Assembly: GCF_014646695.1 (NCBI RefSeq)
Contig: NZ_BMNT01000035.1
Coordinates: forward strand, 18,708 to 82,707
Source: Sphaerisporangium melleum
GTDB lineage: Bacteria > Actinomycetota > Actinomycetes > Streptosporangiales > Streptosporangiaceae
Length of the DNA stretch: 64,000 bases
Direction: 5' to 3'
The notes beneath the pieces were generated by a model that was given only the letters and a program-made list of their open reading frames with translations, did not search any database and was not told where the DNA came from. Shown here one piece after another: positions 27,686-36,846 of this stretch. Made by a program: the position numbers and the translations under genes. Position 1 is the stretch's first letter, and every line of letters begins with the position of its first letter.

Positions 27686-28729
27686 CTACAGGCCCGGCAC
27701 GGTGGGGGGCACGGTTCGCCGGCCGGACAGCAGTGGCGCGCGCGGATCCCAGGGCTCGCCGCCGGACGCGACCGCGCGCCTGCGCGCGATGCCGGACAGG
27801 GCCTCCAGCACGACGCGGTTGCCGAGATAGGCGGTGATGTCGGCGTGGTCGTACGGCGGGGCCACTTCGACCACGTCCATCCCGACCACGGGGAGCTCGT
27901 AACAGATGCGCCGGACGGCGTCGAGGAGCTGGCGGGCGGACAGGCCGCCGGGCTCGGGCGTCCCGGTGCCGGGCGCGTGGCCGGGGTCGCACACGTCGAT
28001 GTCCACCGACAGGAACACCCCGTCGCACTCGTCGGTGGCGATGGCGAACGCCTCGGTCAGGCATTCGGTCAGCCCGCGTTCCACGATCTCGGTCATCTCG
28101 TAGGAGCGCATGCGCTGCCCGGCCATCCAGTCCAGCGTCTCGGGGCCGGGCCAGTAACCGCGCAGGCCGATCTGCAGGAACCGGTCGCCGCGCAGCGCCC
28201 CGGACTCGATGAGCCTGCGCATCGGCTGGCCGTGCCCGTACAGGTGGCCGAACTCGATGTTCCCGGTGTCGGCGTGCGCGTCGAAGTGGATCATCGACAC
28301 CCGGCCGAACCCGTGGTGGCGGGCGACGCCGCGCGCGTCCGGCAGGGCGACGGTGTGGTCCCCGCCGAGGACGAGCGGGGTCGCGCCGGAGGCCGCGATC
28401 GTGTACACGGCCTGCTCGATGGCGGCGATCGACGTTTCGATGTCGCCCGAGTAGCACTCGACGTCACCGGCGTCCAGGACCGTGAGGTCGCGCAGCGGGT
28501 CGACGCGCAGCGCGAGGCTGGGCCGGGAGCCGTCGTGCGGCAGGTAGCACGCCTGCCGCAGGGCCGCCGGGCCGAACCTGGCGCCGGGACGGTTGCTGGT
28601 GCCGCCGTCGAACGGGGCTCCGACGATCACGATGTCCGCTCCCGCGAAGCTCTCCGGGTCACCGAGGTCACAGCGCGGCACGCCGAGGAACGTGATGTCG
28701 GGACCGAACATCGGGCCGTAGCGCATCAT
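27686..28729 (-). CDS. Ureohydrolase (agmatinase / guanidino-acid hydrolase)
   Basis: A 347-residue arginase-family enzyme. Manganese ligands can be read in GGDHTVALP, HFDAHADTG and the late SVDIDVCDPGHAPGTGTPEPGG. The last motif (with SVDIDVxDP...PGTGTPEPGG) is typical of agmatinases and guanidinobutyrases rather than arginases. The reaction releases urea from a guanidino compound; the substrate is uncertain. Alternative starts at 28774 and 28726 exist; 28729 gives the usual family length. It sits between cobT and cobA, an unexpected place for it. Confidence 0.85.
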   Translation of the reverse strand: MMRYGPMFGPDITFLGVPRCDLGDPESFAGADIVIVGAPFDGGTSNRPGARFGPAALRQACYLPHDGSRPSLALRVDPLRDLTVLDAGDVECYSGDIETSIAAIEQAVYTIAASGATPLVLGGDHTVALPDARGVARHHGFGRVSMIHFDAHADTGNIEFGHLYGHGQPMRRLIESGALRGDRFLQIGLRGYWPGPETLDWMAGQRMRSYEMTEIVERGLTECLTEAFAIATDECDGVFLSVDIDVCDPGHAPGTGTPEPGGLSARQLLDAVRRICYELPVVGMDVVEVAPPYDHADITAYLGNRVVLEALSGIARRRAVASGGEPWDPRAPLLSGRRTVPPTVPGL

Positions 28730-28894
28730 GGTCCAATCACGCCGAAATCGCAGAATGTCACCATTTAACCGCATCGTCGGCAGAGTCCTGGCGACATCGA
28801 CGCGGCCGCACACCGCCGGGCAGGGCGCCGGCGATGCGCGGCCATCGCGAGTCCCGCGCGTCGAGGGTGTCCGGGCGGCATGGGAGCCCGGACG

Positions 28895-30055
28895 TCACCC
28901 CGCGGCGGTCTGGGTGTTCTTGTCGGTGACGCCGGCGGAGTCGAAGGTGGCGACCTCGTGCATGACGCGGACGGCCGCACCGACCAGGGGGTAGGCCAGC
29001 AGCGCGCCGGTGCCCTCGCCGAGCCGCAGCTCCAGGTCGACCAGGGCGCGCAGGCCGAGGTGGTCGAGCGCGAGGGCGTGCCCGGGCTCGGCCGAGCGGT
29101 GGCCCGCGACGCAGTACTCCACCGCGGCCGGGGAGAGCGCGCAGGCCGCGAGGGCTGCGGAGCCGGCGATGACGCCGTCCAGGATCACCGGGACGCGGGC
29201 CGCGGCGGCGCCGAGGATGAACCCGGCCAGGGCCGCGTGCTCCAGCCCGCCCACGGCGGCGAGCCTGCGCAGCGCCTCGGCTGCGTCGGCCGGGTCGGCC
29301 CCTCGTTCGGTGCCGTCCGGGTCGGCTCCTCCCCCGGTGGTGCCCGTGATGCCGTTGACCTGGAGACCGCGGCGGATGATGGCGATCTTGCGGTCCAGGG
29401 TGGCGTCGTCCACGCCGGTGCCCCTGCCGGTGGCCACCGCGGGGTCCTGGCCGGTGAAAGCGCAGATGAGCGCGGCCGATGCCGTGGTGTTGGCGATGCC
29501 CATGTCGCCGGTGATCAGGCACGCGGCGCCCGCGGCGATCAGCTCACCGGCGACGGCGATGCCCACTTCCAGCGCCGCGACGGCCTGGGCGGAGGTCATG
29601 GCCGGGCCGAGCGACAGGTCGGCGGTGCCGCGGGCGACCTTACGCACGACCAGCCCGGGCGCCGCGGGAAGGTCGGCGGCGACCCCGATGTCGACCACGG
29701 TGACCGACGCGCCGACCTGGGCGGCGAAGGCGTTCGCCACCGCGCCGCCGGCCAGGAAGTTCGCCACCATCTGGGTGGTGACCTCCTGCGGCCAGGGGCT
29801 CACGCCCTGGGCGTGGACGCCGTGGTCGGCGGCGAAGATCGCGAGGGCGGCGGGCGAGGGCGGCGGCGGGGGGCAGGCCCCGGCCGCGCCGGCCAGCCGT
29901 ACGGCGACCTCCTCCAGCACGCCGAGCGCCCCACGCGGCTTGGTCAGATTGTCCTGGTGGGCCCGCGCCAGTCGCATGGCCTCCTGGTCGGCGGGGCCGA
30001 TCGCGGCCAGCGTCCGCTCCAGCACCGGACCCGGCACCGTCACCTCCATGGTCAC
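28895..30055 (-). CDS. cobT: Nicotinate-nucleotide-dimethylbenzimidazole phosphoribosyltransferase
   Basis: A 386-residue protein. DNLTKPRGALGVLEEVAVRL near the start, FAADHGVHAQGVSPWPQEVT, GDMGIANTTASAA and a C-terminal RLGEGTGALLAYPLV with the catalytic Glu are CobT signatures. It makes alpha-ribazole phosphate for the lower ligand of cobalamin. A 20-residue Asp/Gly-rich insertion (TGGGADPDGTERGADPADAA) interrupts the usual GI(N/G)xxxxDP region. The GTG start overlaps the cbiX stop by four bases; an ATG two codons later is also possible. Confidence 0.93.
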   Translation of the reverse strand: MTMEVTVPGPVLERTLAAIGPADQEAMRLARAHQDNLTKPRGALGVLEEVAVRLAGAAGACPPPPPSPAALAIFAADHGVHAQGVSPWPQEVTTQMVANFLAGGAVANAFAAQVGASVTVVDIGVAADLPAAPGLVVRKVARGTADLSLGPAMTSAQAVAALEVGIAVAGELIAAGAACLITGDMGIANTTASAALICAFTGQDPAVATGRGTGVDDATLDRKIAIIRRGLQVNGITGTTGGGADPDGTERGADPADAAEALRRLAAVGGLEHAALAGFILGAAAARVPVILDGVIAGSAALAACALSPAAVEYCVAGHRSAEPGHALALDHLGLRALVDLELRLGEGTGALLAYPLVGAAVRVMHEVATFDSAGVTDKNTQTAAG

Positions 30056-31227
30056 ACCAGCCCTTCCACCATCGTCGCCTCCTGGCCGGCCATGGCGGGC
30101 ATCGGCGGCACGCGGAGCCGTCCGCCGCCCCGTGCCACGCCCTCGCGCAGGGTCTCCTCGTGCGCGGCGCCCACCCGCAGGACGTCATCCTCACGCGGGG
30201 CGTCCGCACCGGCCTCCTGGATCACCTCGGCCGCGGGCCGGACATCGAGTTCGGCCAGCTCGTCGAGGTCCTCCAGCTCTTCCAGCTCGTCGAGCTCCTC
30301 CAGGGACGGCGGCTCCCGGTCCGTCGTCTCGCGGCCCGGAGGGTCCAGGAGCAGCGGAGCGGCGGGGGCGGAGCCGCCCTCGCGGGCCACGCCCAGCGCC
30401 TCCTCGTACCGGTCGATGATCAGGTCGGCGAGCCCTTCGCAGTCGCCGATCACCTCGGCGCAGCGCACGTCGAGATCGAGGTGCCCGGCGGCGTAGGCCA
30501 GGGCCTCGGCCCAGATGCGCTCGAGCACACTGCCGGCGAACAGCAGGTAGGGAAGCACGACGACCCGCCGGGCGCCGAGGCGGCGGCAGCGCTCGATGCC
30601 CTGCGCCACGCTCGGCGGGGCGTCGGACACGTAGGCGGTCTCGACGGTCAGCAGCTCGGGCGCGTGCGTCTCCCAGAACAGGCGGGACACCCGGTGCACC
30701 TCGGCGTTGGCCGCCGTGTCGGCGGAGCCGTGCCCGACCAGCACCACGGCGGTCTCGGCGGGCGAGATGGGCTCGAAGACGCCGTCGCCGTGCTCGTCGC
30801 CCACCCACACCGGGGCATGGCGCGACGAGGCCTCGCCCGTGGGGACCGACGCCAGGCGCGGCATCTCGGCGAGCGCGTCGGCCAGGCGCTCGGCCATCAG
30901 GGCCAGCAGCCGCGGCGAGGCGTCGAGCGGCCGGGCGAGGTCGCAGCTCAGCGTCGGGTGGACGACCTGGGCCCGGGCGATCTCGGCGGGAATGTCACCA
31001 TTGTCACCGAGCGCCAGCGGAACGGCCACCAGACGGTGGTGCCTTCGGGCGATGAGCGAGGTCACCGAGTCGCCGAGCGACGGCCTGCCGCGGGCGACGA
31101 AACCGCCGGACACGTCGGCCGCCACCTGGTCGAGCCGGCACCGCAGCCGATGGACGAAGCGGCCGAACTCTGCCGCGCCGGTGTCATCGTGGGCCCCGTG
31201 CCCTATGAGCAGAAGCGGCGGCTTCAT
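30052..31227 (-). CDS. cbiX: CbiX-type sirohydrochlorin chelatase with acidic tail
   Basis: A 391-residue protein with two CbiX halves. Half 1 starts PLLLIGHGAHDDTGAAEF; half 2 has VVLVGHGSADTAANAE and RVVVLPYLLFAGSV. The paired histidines in the two GHG motifs are the metal-handling residues. It inserts Co2+ (or Fe2+) into sirohydrochlorin. From residue 308 a tail of about 83 residues follows, beginning with a strongly acidic EEL/DEL repeat segment. ATG 31227 has GGAG 6 nt before it. It is the first gene of cbiX-cobT. Confidence 0.9.
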   Translation of the reverse strand: MKPPLLLIGHGAHDDTGAAEFGRFVHRLRCRLDQVAADVSGGFVARGRPSLGDSVTSLIARRHHRLVAVPLALGDNGDIPAEIARAQVVHPTLSCDLARPLDASPRLLALMAERLADALAEMPRLASVPTGEASSRHAPVWVGDEHGDGVFEPISPAETAVVLVGHGSADTAANAEVHRVSRLFWETHAPELLTVETAYVSDAPPSVAQGIERCRRLGARRVVVLPYLLFAGSVLERIWAEALAYAAGHLDLDVRCAEVIGDCEGLADLIIDRYEEALGVAREGGSAPAAPLLLDPPGRETTDREPPSLEELDELEELEDLDELAELDVRPAAEVIQEAGADAPREDDVLRVGAAHEETLREGVARGGGRLRVPPMPAMAGQEATMVEGLV

Positions 31228-31540
31228 ATGGATCTCCGATCCTTTGACCTGCGGTTATCTGGTCGGGTCGCGAGGATATCTGAATCTGTCAACACTTGGA
31301 CATGCCTTTGCTCACCTTTTGGGAGAACCCAGACCATCCGTTCATGGCCCTCCGGGTCGCGGGCGTTACGTACCCAGGGAAACGGCCCAGGCACGTACCG
31401 CAGCCAGCCGTACGGGCCGGCCGGAACGAGCGGGACTCGGCGGGCCGGAGCGGGGGCATCCGGATGTGTGACGGCCGGTCAGCCGGCGCGGCCGGACGAG
31501 GGGACGAGGCTCCGGCGGCGGCGAAGCCGGGCGGGGCGCA
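31228..31540. other. Upstream region of cbiX; no cobalamin riboswitch seen
   Basis: On the minus strand I searched for the B12 box (AGYCAGRAGACCNGCC type) and found none. A perfect TTGACA (31286-31291) occurs but without a matching -10. The part nearest cbiX is clearly less GC-rich than its neighbours. Confidence 0.4.
31289..31345 (-). CDS. Possible 18-residue upstream frame before cbiX
   Basis: ATG 31345 to TGA 31289, encoding MNGWSGFSQK followed by VSKGMSKC, with GGAG 5 nt upstream. It ends 61 bp before cbiX with a Cys codon directly before the stop. It could be a leader peptide; there is no independent support. Confidence 0.25.
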   Translation of the reverse strand: MNGWSGFSQKVSKGMSKC

Positions 31541-32650
31541 TCACAGCACCTCCCTCTTGAGCAGGCTGAACAGCACCGCGTCGGAGATGCCCCCCGAGAT
31601 GGGCAGGGCCTGGCGCAGCACCCCCTCCTCGGTGAAGCTGGCCCTGCGCGCCACGGCCTGGCTGGCGAGGTTGCCGACGGCGGCCAGCAGCGTGATGCGG
31701 TGGAAGCCGCGCATCATCAGGAACGTGCTGACCGCGCGGGCGGCCTCGTGCGCGAACCCGCGCCGCCGCGCCCAGGGCGAGATCCAGTAGCCGATCTCGA
31801 CGTCGCCGCGCTCCCAGTCGGCCCGCTGCACGCCGGCCGACCCCGCCAGGCGCCCGCCGGCCTTCGGCTCGATGGCGAAGTGCACGCCGTTGATCGAGTC
31901 GGCGTGGGCGTACCTCGTGCACCACTCGTAAGCCCGCTGCAGGTCGTACCCCTCGGCCCAGGGCATCCAGCGGTGGATCTCAGGGTCGCCGTCGACCGCC
32001 GCGAAGACGTCGCCGGCGTCGGTGCCGGTGAACGGGCGCAGGATCAGCCGATCGCTCTCAAGACGGACCCCGGTGCCGAAGCCGCGGCCGCTCACCGTGG
32101 GCGGCCCCATCGACAGATCGCGGTCCAGCAGTCCGAACACGACCAGGTCGTGCGGGCCGTCCTCCTCGAATCCCCCGCCGCGCAGCAGCCCCTCGCGGGT
32201 GAACCCCGCCTTCTCCGCGACCCGCAGCGAGGCGGTGTTGTCGAGGTTCGCGCGCAGCTCGACGCGCCGCAGGCCCCCCTTGGTGAGTGCCCACTCGGTC
32301 AGCCCGGTGACGGCCTCGGGCGCGTAGCCGCGGCCGCGGTGGGCGGGGTGCACGCCGTAGCCCACCTCGGCCGTGCCCGCGCCCCAGACGGTCTTGAACA
32401 GGCTGATCGCCCCGACGATCGTCCCCTCGGCGACCATGGCCAGGTGGATGCCCTGGCCGGACCGCCACAGCTCGTGCACGCCGTACGAGAGCCACTGGGA
32501 GACGCCGGAGAGGTGACCGGGCACGCCGGGCGGCAGGAACCGGGCGCCCGACTCGATGACCGTGCGCACCCGGTCGGCGTCCTCCGGGCCGAAGGGGCGC
32601 AGGAGCAGGCGTCGCGTGGTGATCGTCAGTTGCTGGTCGAAGCCGGTCAA
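31541..32650 (-). CDS. Tandem GNAT acetyltransferase (RimJ/RimL-like)
   Basis: A 369-residue protein with two complete GNAT domains, both of the RimJ/RimL type. Domain 1: TTRRLLLRPFGPEDADRV ... GYGVHPAHRGRGYAPEAV. Domain 2 from about residue 195: ESDRLILRPFTGTDAGDV ... GYWISPWARRRGFAHEAA. Each has its own acetyl-CoA loop, so this is an internal duplication rather than a fusion to another activity. It starts at TTG 32650 behind AGGGGG. Target unknown; the family modifies N-termini or aminoglycoside-like amines. Confidence 0.88.
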   Translation of the reverse strand: MTGFDQQLTITTRRLLLRPFGPEDADRVRTVIESGARFLPPGVPGHLSGVSQWLSYGVHELWRSGQGIHLAMVAEGTIVGAISLFKTVWGAGTAEVGYGVHPAHRGRGYAPEAVTGLTEWALTKGGLRRVELRANLDNTASLRVAEKAGFTREGLLRGGGFEEDGPHDLVVFGLLDRDLSMGPPTVSGRGFGTGVRLESDRLILRPFTGTDAGDVFAAVDGDPEIHRWMPWAEGYDLQRAYEWCTRYAHADSINGVHFAIEPKAGGRLAGSAGVQRADWERGDVEIGYWISPWARRRGFAHEAARAVSTFLMMRGFHRITLLAAVGNLASQAVARRASFTEEGVLRQALPISGGISDAVLFSLLKREVL

Positions 32651-32827
32651 TCTCTAATCCCCCTTGTGCGGACACATCAGCTCACCGCACATCGGGGGAT
32701 GTCCGCAACTCGGCAGGTCCACCGCGAGGCCCGGCCCTCCTGCGGCTCCTCCCGGCTCTCCGGAGCCCCGCGCGAGTCCCCCGCGAAGGGCACCGGCCGA
32801 GGCCCGCGCGGGGCCTCGGCCGGGCCG

Positions 32828-34000
32828 TCAGGACGAGCGGCGCAGGACCTCACCCCACCGCACCCTGGCGCCCGTACGGAGCACGGCCCGCTGGTAGACG
32901 CGCCCGCCGGCGTACAGCACCGCCGCGGCGGCCACCACCATCAAACCCATCGCCAGCGCGGTCTCCCACAGCGGCACCTGCACGACGGCGGCCCGCACCG
33001 GCATGACCAGGGAGGAGAACGGCGGGACGAGCGACAGCACATGCGTCAGCCCGCCGTCCGGTGACCCGACGGCGAAGAAGCCCACCAGGTAGGACGCCGT
33101 CATGAGCATCGTGGCCGGGGTGAGCACGCCGCTGAGCTCCTCCTGCCGGGACACCAGCGAGGCGATGGCGGCGTACATCGCGGCGTAGAAGGCGTAGGCG
33201 AGCAGGAACCACACGACCACTCCGGCGACCACCCCGTAGGTGCCGTCGGGCAGGTGCGGCACCGCGCCGGAGACCTGCGCGGCGGTCAGGCCCACCGCGG
33301 CGATGACGACGAGCTGGAACAGGCCGAGCACTCCGAGGCCGAGCACCTTGCCCGCCAGCAACTGCCAGGGGCGGAGGGCGGTGAGCAGGATCTCCACGAT
33401 CCTGCTGCCCTTCTCCTCGACCACGCCCATCGCCACCCACGTGCAGATCTGGATCAGCAACATGAACAGGATGACGACCAGGGCCATCGCGATGACCGAC
33501 CGGACGTCGGCGTCCTCGCCGGTGCCGTTGAGCGTGACCCGCGCCATCGGCGCCACCTGCTGGGCCTGGGCCACCTTGGCCGGGTCGAGGCCGGCCGTGG
33601 TGAGGTTGTGCTCGGTGGTGACCATCCGGTGGGCGGTGTCCAGGGCGACGGCGAACCTGCCGCCGAGCACGGTCGTGGAGATGACCTTCGCGTCGTCCAC
33701 GATCGCGGCCTCGACGTCGCCGGCCGCGACGGCCGCCCGCGCCGCCGCCTCGTCCGGGTAGCGGGTCACGGTGATGGACAGGTCGTCGTCCTGGGCGGTC
33801 TGGGCGGTGAGCGCGGCCTGCAGGCGATCGGCCCGCGCGCCGGCCAGCCCGACGGTGTGGTCGTCGGGGCCGCCGAGCAGCTTGGGGAGCATGGCCAGCA
33901 CCGCGACGAGCACGGCGGTGACCAGCAGGCCGTAGCGGTAGCCCTTGGTGCGCCCGCGCACGCCGATCTCGCGCCGGGCGACGAGCAGGATGGTGTTCAC
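32828..34000 (-). CDS. ABC-2 exporter permease (NatB-like)
   Basis: A 390-residue protein. One N-terminal transmembrane helix (YGLLVTAVLVAVLAM) is followed by an extracellular region of about 130 residues and then five C-terminal helices. The conserved VEEKGSRIVEILLTALRPWQLLAGK loop (split: VEEKGSRIVEILLTA, LRPWQLLAGK) is the NatB/YhaP signature. GTG 34000 overlaps the ATPase stop (GTGA). The pair exports an unknown substrate, sodium or an antibiotic in characterised relatives. Confidence 0.9.
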   Translation of the reverse strand: MNTILLVARREIGVRGRTKGYRYGLLVTAVLVAVLAMLPKLLGGPDDHTVGLAGARADRLQAALTAQTAQDDDLSITVTRYPDEAAARAAVAAGDVEAAIVDDAKVISTTVLGGRFAVALDTAHRMVTTEHNLTTAGLDPAKVAQAQQVAPMARVTLNGTGEDADVRSVIAMALVVILFMLLIQICTWVAMGVVEEKGSRIVEILLTALRPWQLLAGKVLGLGVLGLFQLVVIAAVGLTAAQVSGAVPHLPDGTYGVVAGVVVWFLLAYAFYAAMYAAIASLVSRQEELSGVLTPATMLMTASYLVGFFAVGSPDGGLTHVLSLVPPFSSLVMPVRAAVVQVPLWETALAMGLMVVAAAAVLYAGGRVYQRAVLRTGARVRWGEVLRRSS

Positions 34001-34917
34001 GCGACCACCTCTCGGAAGATCTCGGCGAGCGAGGGCTCCTGCCAGCCGAAATGCTGCACCCGGCCCGCCGACGCGGCGACGCGCAGCGCCTCCTGGTCGT
34101 CGGACGGGACCAGGATCACCTCGTCGTACCGCTCGTCGCCGGCGCCCTGCGGGACGGCGGCGTGCGGGCGGTCGGTCTTGGCCACGACCTCGCCGGGGAG
34201 CCGGTCGATCCAGCCGGGCTCGGCGCCGGTCACGACGACGCGCAGGCGCTTGCGCGACTCGCGGGCCCGCAGCTCGGCCACGGTGCCCTGGGCGACCATG
34301 CGGCCGGCCTTGATGATGCCCACCGAGTCGCACAGCCGCTCGACCAGGTCGAGCTGGTGGCTGGAGAAGACGACCGGCGCCCCTGCGGCCGCCCGCTCGG
34401 CGAGCACACCGGCCAGCGCGTCGACGGCGATGGGGTCCAGGCCGGAGAAGGGCTCGTCCAGCACCAGCACCTCGGGGTCGTGGATGAGGGCGACGGCGAG
34501 CTGCACGCGCTGCTGGTTGCCCAGCGAGAGACCGTCCACCTCGTCCGCACGCCGGGCCGCGAGGCCCAGCCGCTCGATGAGGGCCTCGGCCGACCGCCGC
34601 GCGTCCGGGGCCCGCATGCCGCCGAGCCTGCCGAAGTACTCGATCTGCTCGGCCACCCGCATCTTGGCGTAGAGCCCGCGCTCCTCGGGCATGTAGCCGA
34701 ACCGGCGCCGGGTCGCGAAGCCGGCCGGGCCGCCGTTCCAGCGCACCTGCCCGGCGTCGGCGGCCAGCACGCCCATGACGATGCGCATGGTCGTCGTCTT
34801 TCCCGCGCCGTTGGCTCCGACGAAGCCGAACGTCTCGCCGGGCCGTACGGTGAGACTCACTCCGTCGAGCGCGACGGTGTCGCCGTAGCGCTTCCTGAGC
34901 CCTTCCACCTCAAGCAT
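33997..34917 (-). CDS. ABC transporter ATP-binding protein (NatA-like)
   Basis: A 306-residue protein. Walker A GANGAGKTT (about residues 36-44), a signature read as LSLGNQQRVQLAVAL (SLGNQ in place of SGGMQ), Walker B VLVLDEPFSGLDP and the His switch SSHQ. A DUF4162-like C-terminal region of about 80 residues follows, usual for NatA-type exporters. It overlaps the upstream HTH gene by 8 nt and the permease by 4 nt. Confidence 0.92.
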   Translation of the reverse strand: MLEVEGLRKRYGDTVALDGVSLTVRPGETFGFVGANGAGKTTTMRIVMGVLAADAGQVRWNGGPAGFATRRRFGYMPEERGLYAKMRVAEQIEYFGRLGGMRAPDARRSAEALIERLGLAARRADEVDGLSLGNQQRVQLAVALIHDPEVLVLDEPFSGLDPIAVDALAGVLAERAAAGAPVVFSSHQLDLVERLCDSVGIIKAGRMVAQGTVAELRARESRKRLRVVVTGAEPGWIDRLPGEVVAKTDRPHAAVPQGAGDERYDEVILVPSDDQEALRVAASAGRVQHFGWQEPSLAEIFREVVA

Positions 34918-35227
34918 GGGGGGTCCCTTTCGTGATCTTCTCCAGGACGGAGACGTACTCGCCGAACGCCGCGCGGCCCGCCGGGGTGAGCGAGAGCCAC
35001 GTACCGGGTTTCTTGCTGATGAACGCCTTCTCGACCTTGACGTAGCCGGCCTCCTCCAGGGTCTGCATGTGCTTGGACAGCAGTGAGTCGCTGACCTCGA
35101 TGGTGTCGCGGAGATACCGGAACTCGACCTTCTCGGCGGTCGAGAGCGCCGCCATGATCGACAGCCGGACCGGGGCGTGGATGACCTGGTCGAGATCGTG
35201 GCGGGGGTGGGCTCCCCTCTCGGTCAC
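34910..35227 (-). CDS. Small winged-HTH regulator (transcriptional)
   Basis: A 105-residue protein. A single winged HTH of the MarR/ArsR-like type (DUF2087/PadR-like group): LDQVIHAPVRLSIMAALS, then FRYLRDTIEVSDSLLSKHMQTLEEAGYVKVEKAF (read as RDTIEVSDSLLSKHMQTLEE and AGYVKVEKAF), with no metal-binding cysteines. GTG 35227 overlaps the stop of the upstream membrane gene (GTGA). This organisation, membrane protein, HTH, NatA, NatB, recurs in actinobacteria, so it probably controls its own transporter operon. Confidence 0.88.
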   Translation of the reverse strand: MTERGAHPRHDLDQVIHAPVRLSIMAALSTAEKVEFRYLRDTIEVSDSLLSKHMQTLEEAGYVKVEKAFISKKPGTWLSLTPAGRAAFGEYVSVLEKITKGTPHA

Positions 35228-35787
35228 CGGGCGCCGCCCCAGGGGCGGATACGCCAGGCGGCGTACAGCACGGGCAGCGCGGAGACCACCGCGAGGGCCA
35301 GGCCGGCGGCCACCCACCAGCCCGAGGGGTCGTCGGGCAGCACGTACAGACCGAACAGCGCGACACCGGCCATGACGGCGACCCAGGCCAAGGACACCCT
35401 GCCCTGCAGGCCGGAGTGCTCGTACACCCGCTGCCGGTAGGCGTAGACCACCGACAGCGCGGTCATCGCCAGCCACGCGACCATGGCGACGCGCGGGACG
35501 GGCGACGGGGCGAAGAACATCGCCGGCCAGTACAGCAGTGACGCGATGCCCCAGAGGAGGTAGATCCAGCCGATCTGCGCGGCGGACCGCCCGACGCTCC
35601 TGCGTATGCGGACGATCTCGGCATAGGCGGCATCGGGGCTCAGGCCCGTATCGGACCGCGGACCGGCGTCGGCGTCCGAACCGCCGGTCGCCGGGTGATC
35701 GCCGCCAGGACCGGTGTTCATATCGCCCCGCCTCCCTGCACGCGGACCGGGCCCGGCGCCACGCCCGCTCTCCTCACCGACGTTCAT
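35224..35787 (-). CDS. Four-helix membrane protein of exporter operon
   Basis: A 187-residue protein. The first 50 residues are Gly/Asp-rich and polar, then four transmembrane helices (GWIYLLWGIASLLYWPAMFF, MVAWLAMTALSVVYAY, LAWVAVMAGVALFGLYVL, GLALAVVSALPVLYAAW). ATG 35787 has GGGAGGG upstream; ATG 35721, also with GGAGG, would remove 22 polar residues. Function unknown. It heads the HTH-ABC operon. Confidence 0.8.
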   Translation of the reverse strand: MNVGEESGRGAGPGPRAGRRGDMNTGPGGDHPATGGSDADAGPRSDTGLSPDAAYAEIVRIRRSVGRSAAQIGWIYLLWGIASLLYWPAMFFAPSPVPRVAMVAWLAMTALSVVYAYRQRVYEHSGLQGRVSLAWVAVMAGVALFGLYVLPDDPSGWWVAAGLALAVVSALPVLYAAWRIRPWGGAR

Positions 35788-35883
35788 GGGCTCAACCCTC
35801 CCTCATCCGCTCAACAAGGTAGCAAGTACTCAACCGTCATTCAAGTACATGCCCGGCCTTCAACCGGCAACCCTGCTGCACGG

Positions 35884-36846
35884 TCATGGGTGCTTCGCGG
35901 GAGTGAACCGTCCCGTGGCGATCAGGAACACGACGAGCGCGAGCGGCACGATCCAGCCGCTCCAGCCGAGGATGGTCGCCTGCGTGGTGTCGACGTGCTC
36001 GCCGGCCTTCGCGAACAGGAGATAGGTCCCGCCCGCCCCATTGAACGCGGCATGCGCGAGGGCCGCCGGCCACACCGACCCCGATCGGAGCCGCAGCCAG
36101 CCGAAGACCGCGCCGACCAGGATGCACATACCGACCATCGCGGTCAGGCCGAGCCAGCCCGGCGCATCCGGGTAGTTGTACCCGAGGAGAATGAGCGGAG
36201 CGTGCCACAGGCCCCAGATCACGCCCGAGATCAGCAGGGCCGGGACGGTACCCAGCGGCATCAGTTTCGGCAGCAGCCACCCTCGCCACCCGAGTTCCTC
36301 CCCCAGCGCCGGGATGAGGTTGATGAACGCCGCCAAGGGAAGCGCGGCGAGCTGGATGGCGATGAGCGCGCCGATCGGTATCGGGATGTCGGCCACTCCC
36401 GCGGCGCCCGCCTGCTCGTCGAGGACCTGCTGGAACGCGGAGAAGTTCGCGAAGTCGGCCGGGTAGACCCCCAGCAGCGCGCCGATCGGGAGCGCCACCA
36501 GGACGAGCGCGATGGACACGATGATCCCCAGCGCCCCGTAGCCGAGCAGGCTCCGGACCGGCCGCAACGGCCACAGTCCGAGCGTCCATGTCTTGTGCTG
36601 CGGCCGCTCGACGAAGAACACGACGACGAGGGCGGCGATCGCGGGGGTCGTCATCGTGGCGACGGCCACGAGGGCGAACCAGGGACTGGCGAGTCCGTCA
36701 CCGAACCAGAGCGGGAGCGCGAGGAGCCAGGCGAGCGCGAACGCCAGGATGGTGAACACACCGATGGACCGCAGATCGCGGCCGCTCATGCGGGGTCCGC
36801 CTCGGGGCATGGCCGTCTTCGATCCGCCCGGAGATTCGATGCTCAC
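35884..36846 (-). CDS. CPBP family intramembrane protease
   Basis: A 320-residue protein with about eight transmembrane helices. CPBP/Rce1 motifs are intact: EELGWRGWLLP (EExxxR, around residue 180), GLWHAP with a metal-binding His, and HAAFN near residue 275. Bacterial members act as prenyl-protease-like or bacteriocin-immunity proteins; the target is unknown here. GTG 36846 overlaps the stop of the upstream regulator (GTGA), so it belongs to that autoregulated unit. Confidence 0.88.
   Translation of the reverse strand: MSIESPGGSKTAMPRGGPRMSGRDLRSIGVFTILAFALAWLLALPLWFGDGLASPWFALVAVATMTTPAIAALVVVFFVERPQHKTWTLGLWPLRPVRSLLGYGALGIIVSIALVLVALPIGALLGVYPADFANFSAFQQVLDEQAGAAGVADIPIPIGALIAIQLAALPLAAFINLIPALGEELGWRGWLLPKLMPLGTVPALLISGVIWGLWHAPLILLGYNYPDAPGWLGLTAMVGMCILVGAVFGWLRLRSGSVWPAALAHAAFNGAGGTYLLFAKAGEHVDTTQATILGWSGWIVPLALVVFLIATGRFTPAKHP

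Noticed and set aside
31228-31540. Cobalamin riboswitch before cbiX.
   Set aside because: No B12-box-like sequence or matching stems found by eye on the minus strand.
31296-31790. Plus-strand frame upstream of and into the tandem GNAT gene.
   Set aside because: Starts with TTG without a ribosome site and most of it is the shadow of the acetyltransferase gene.
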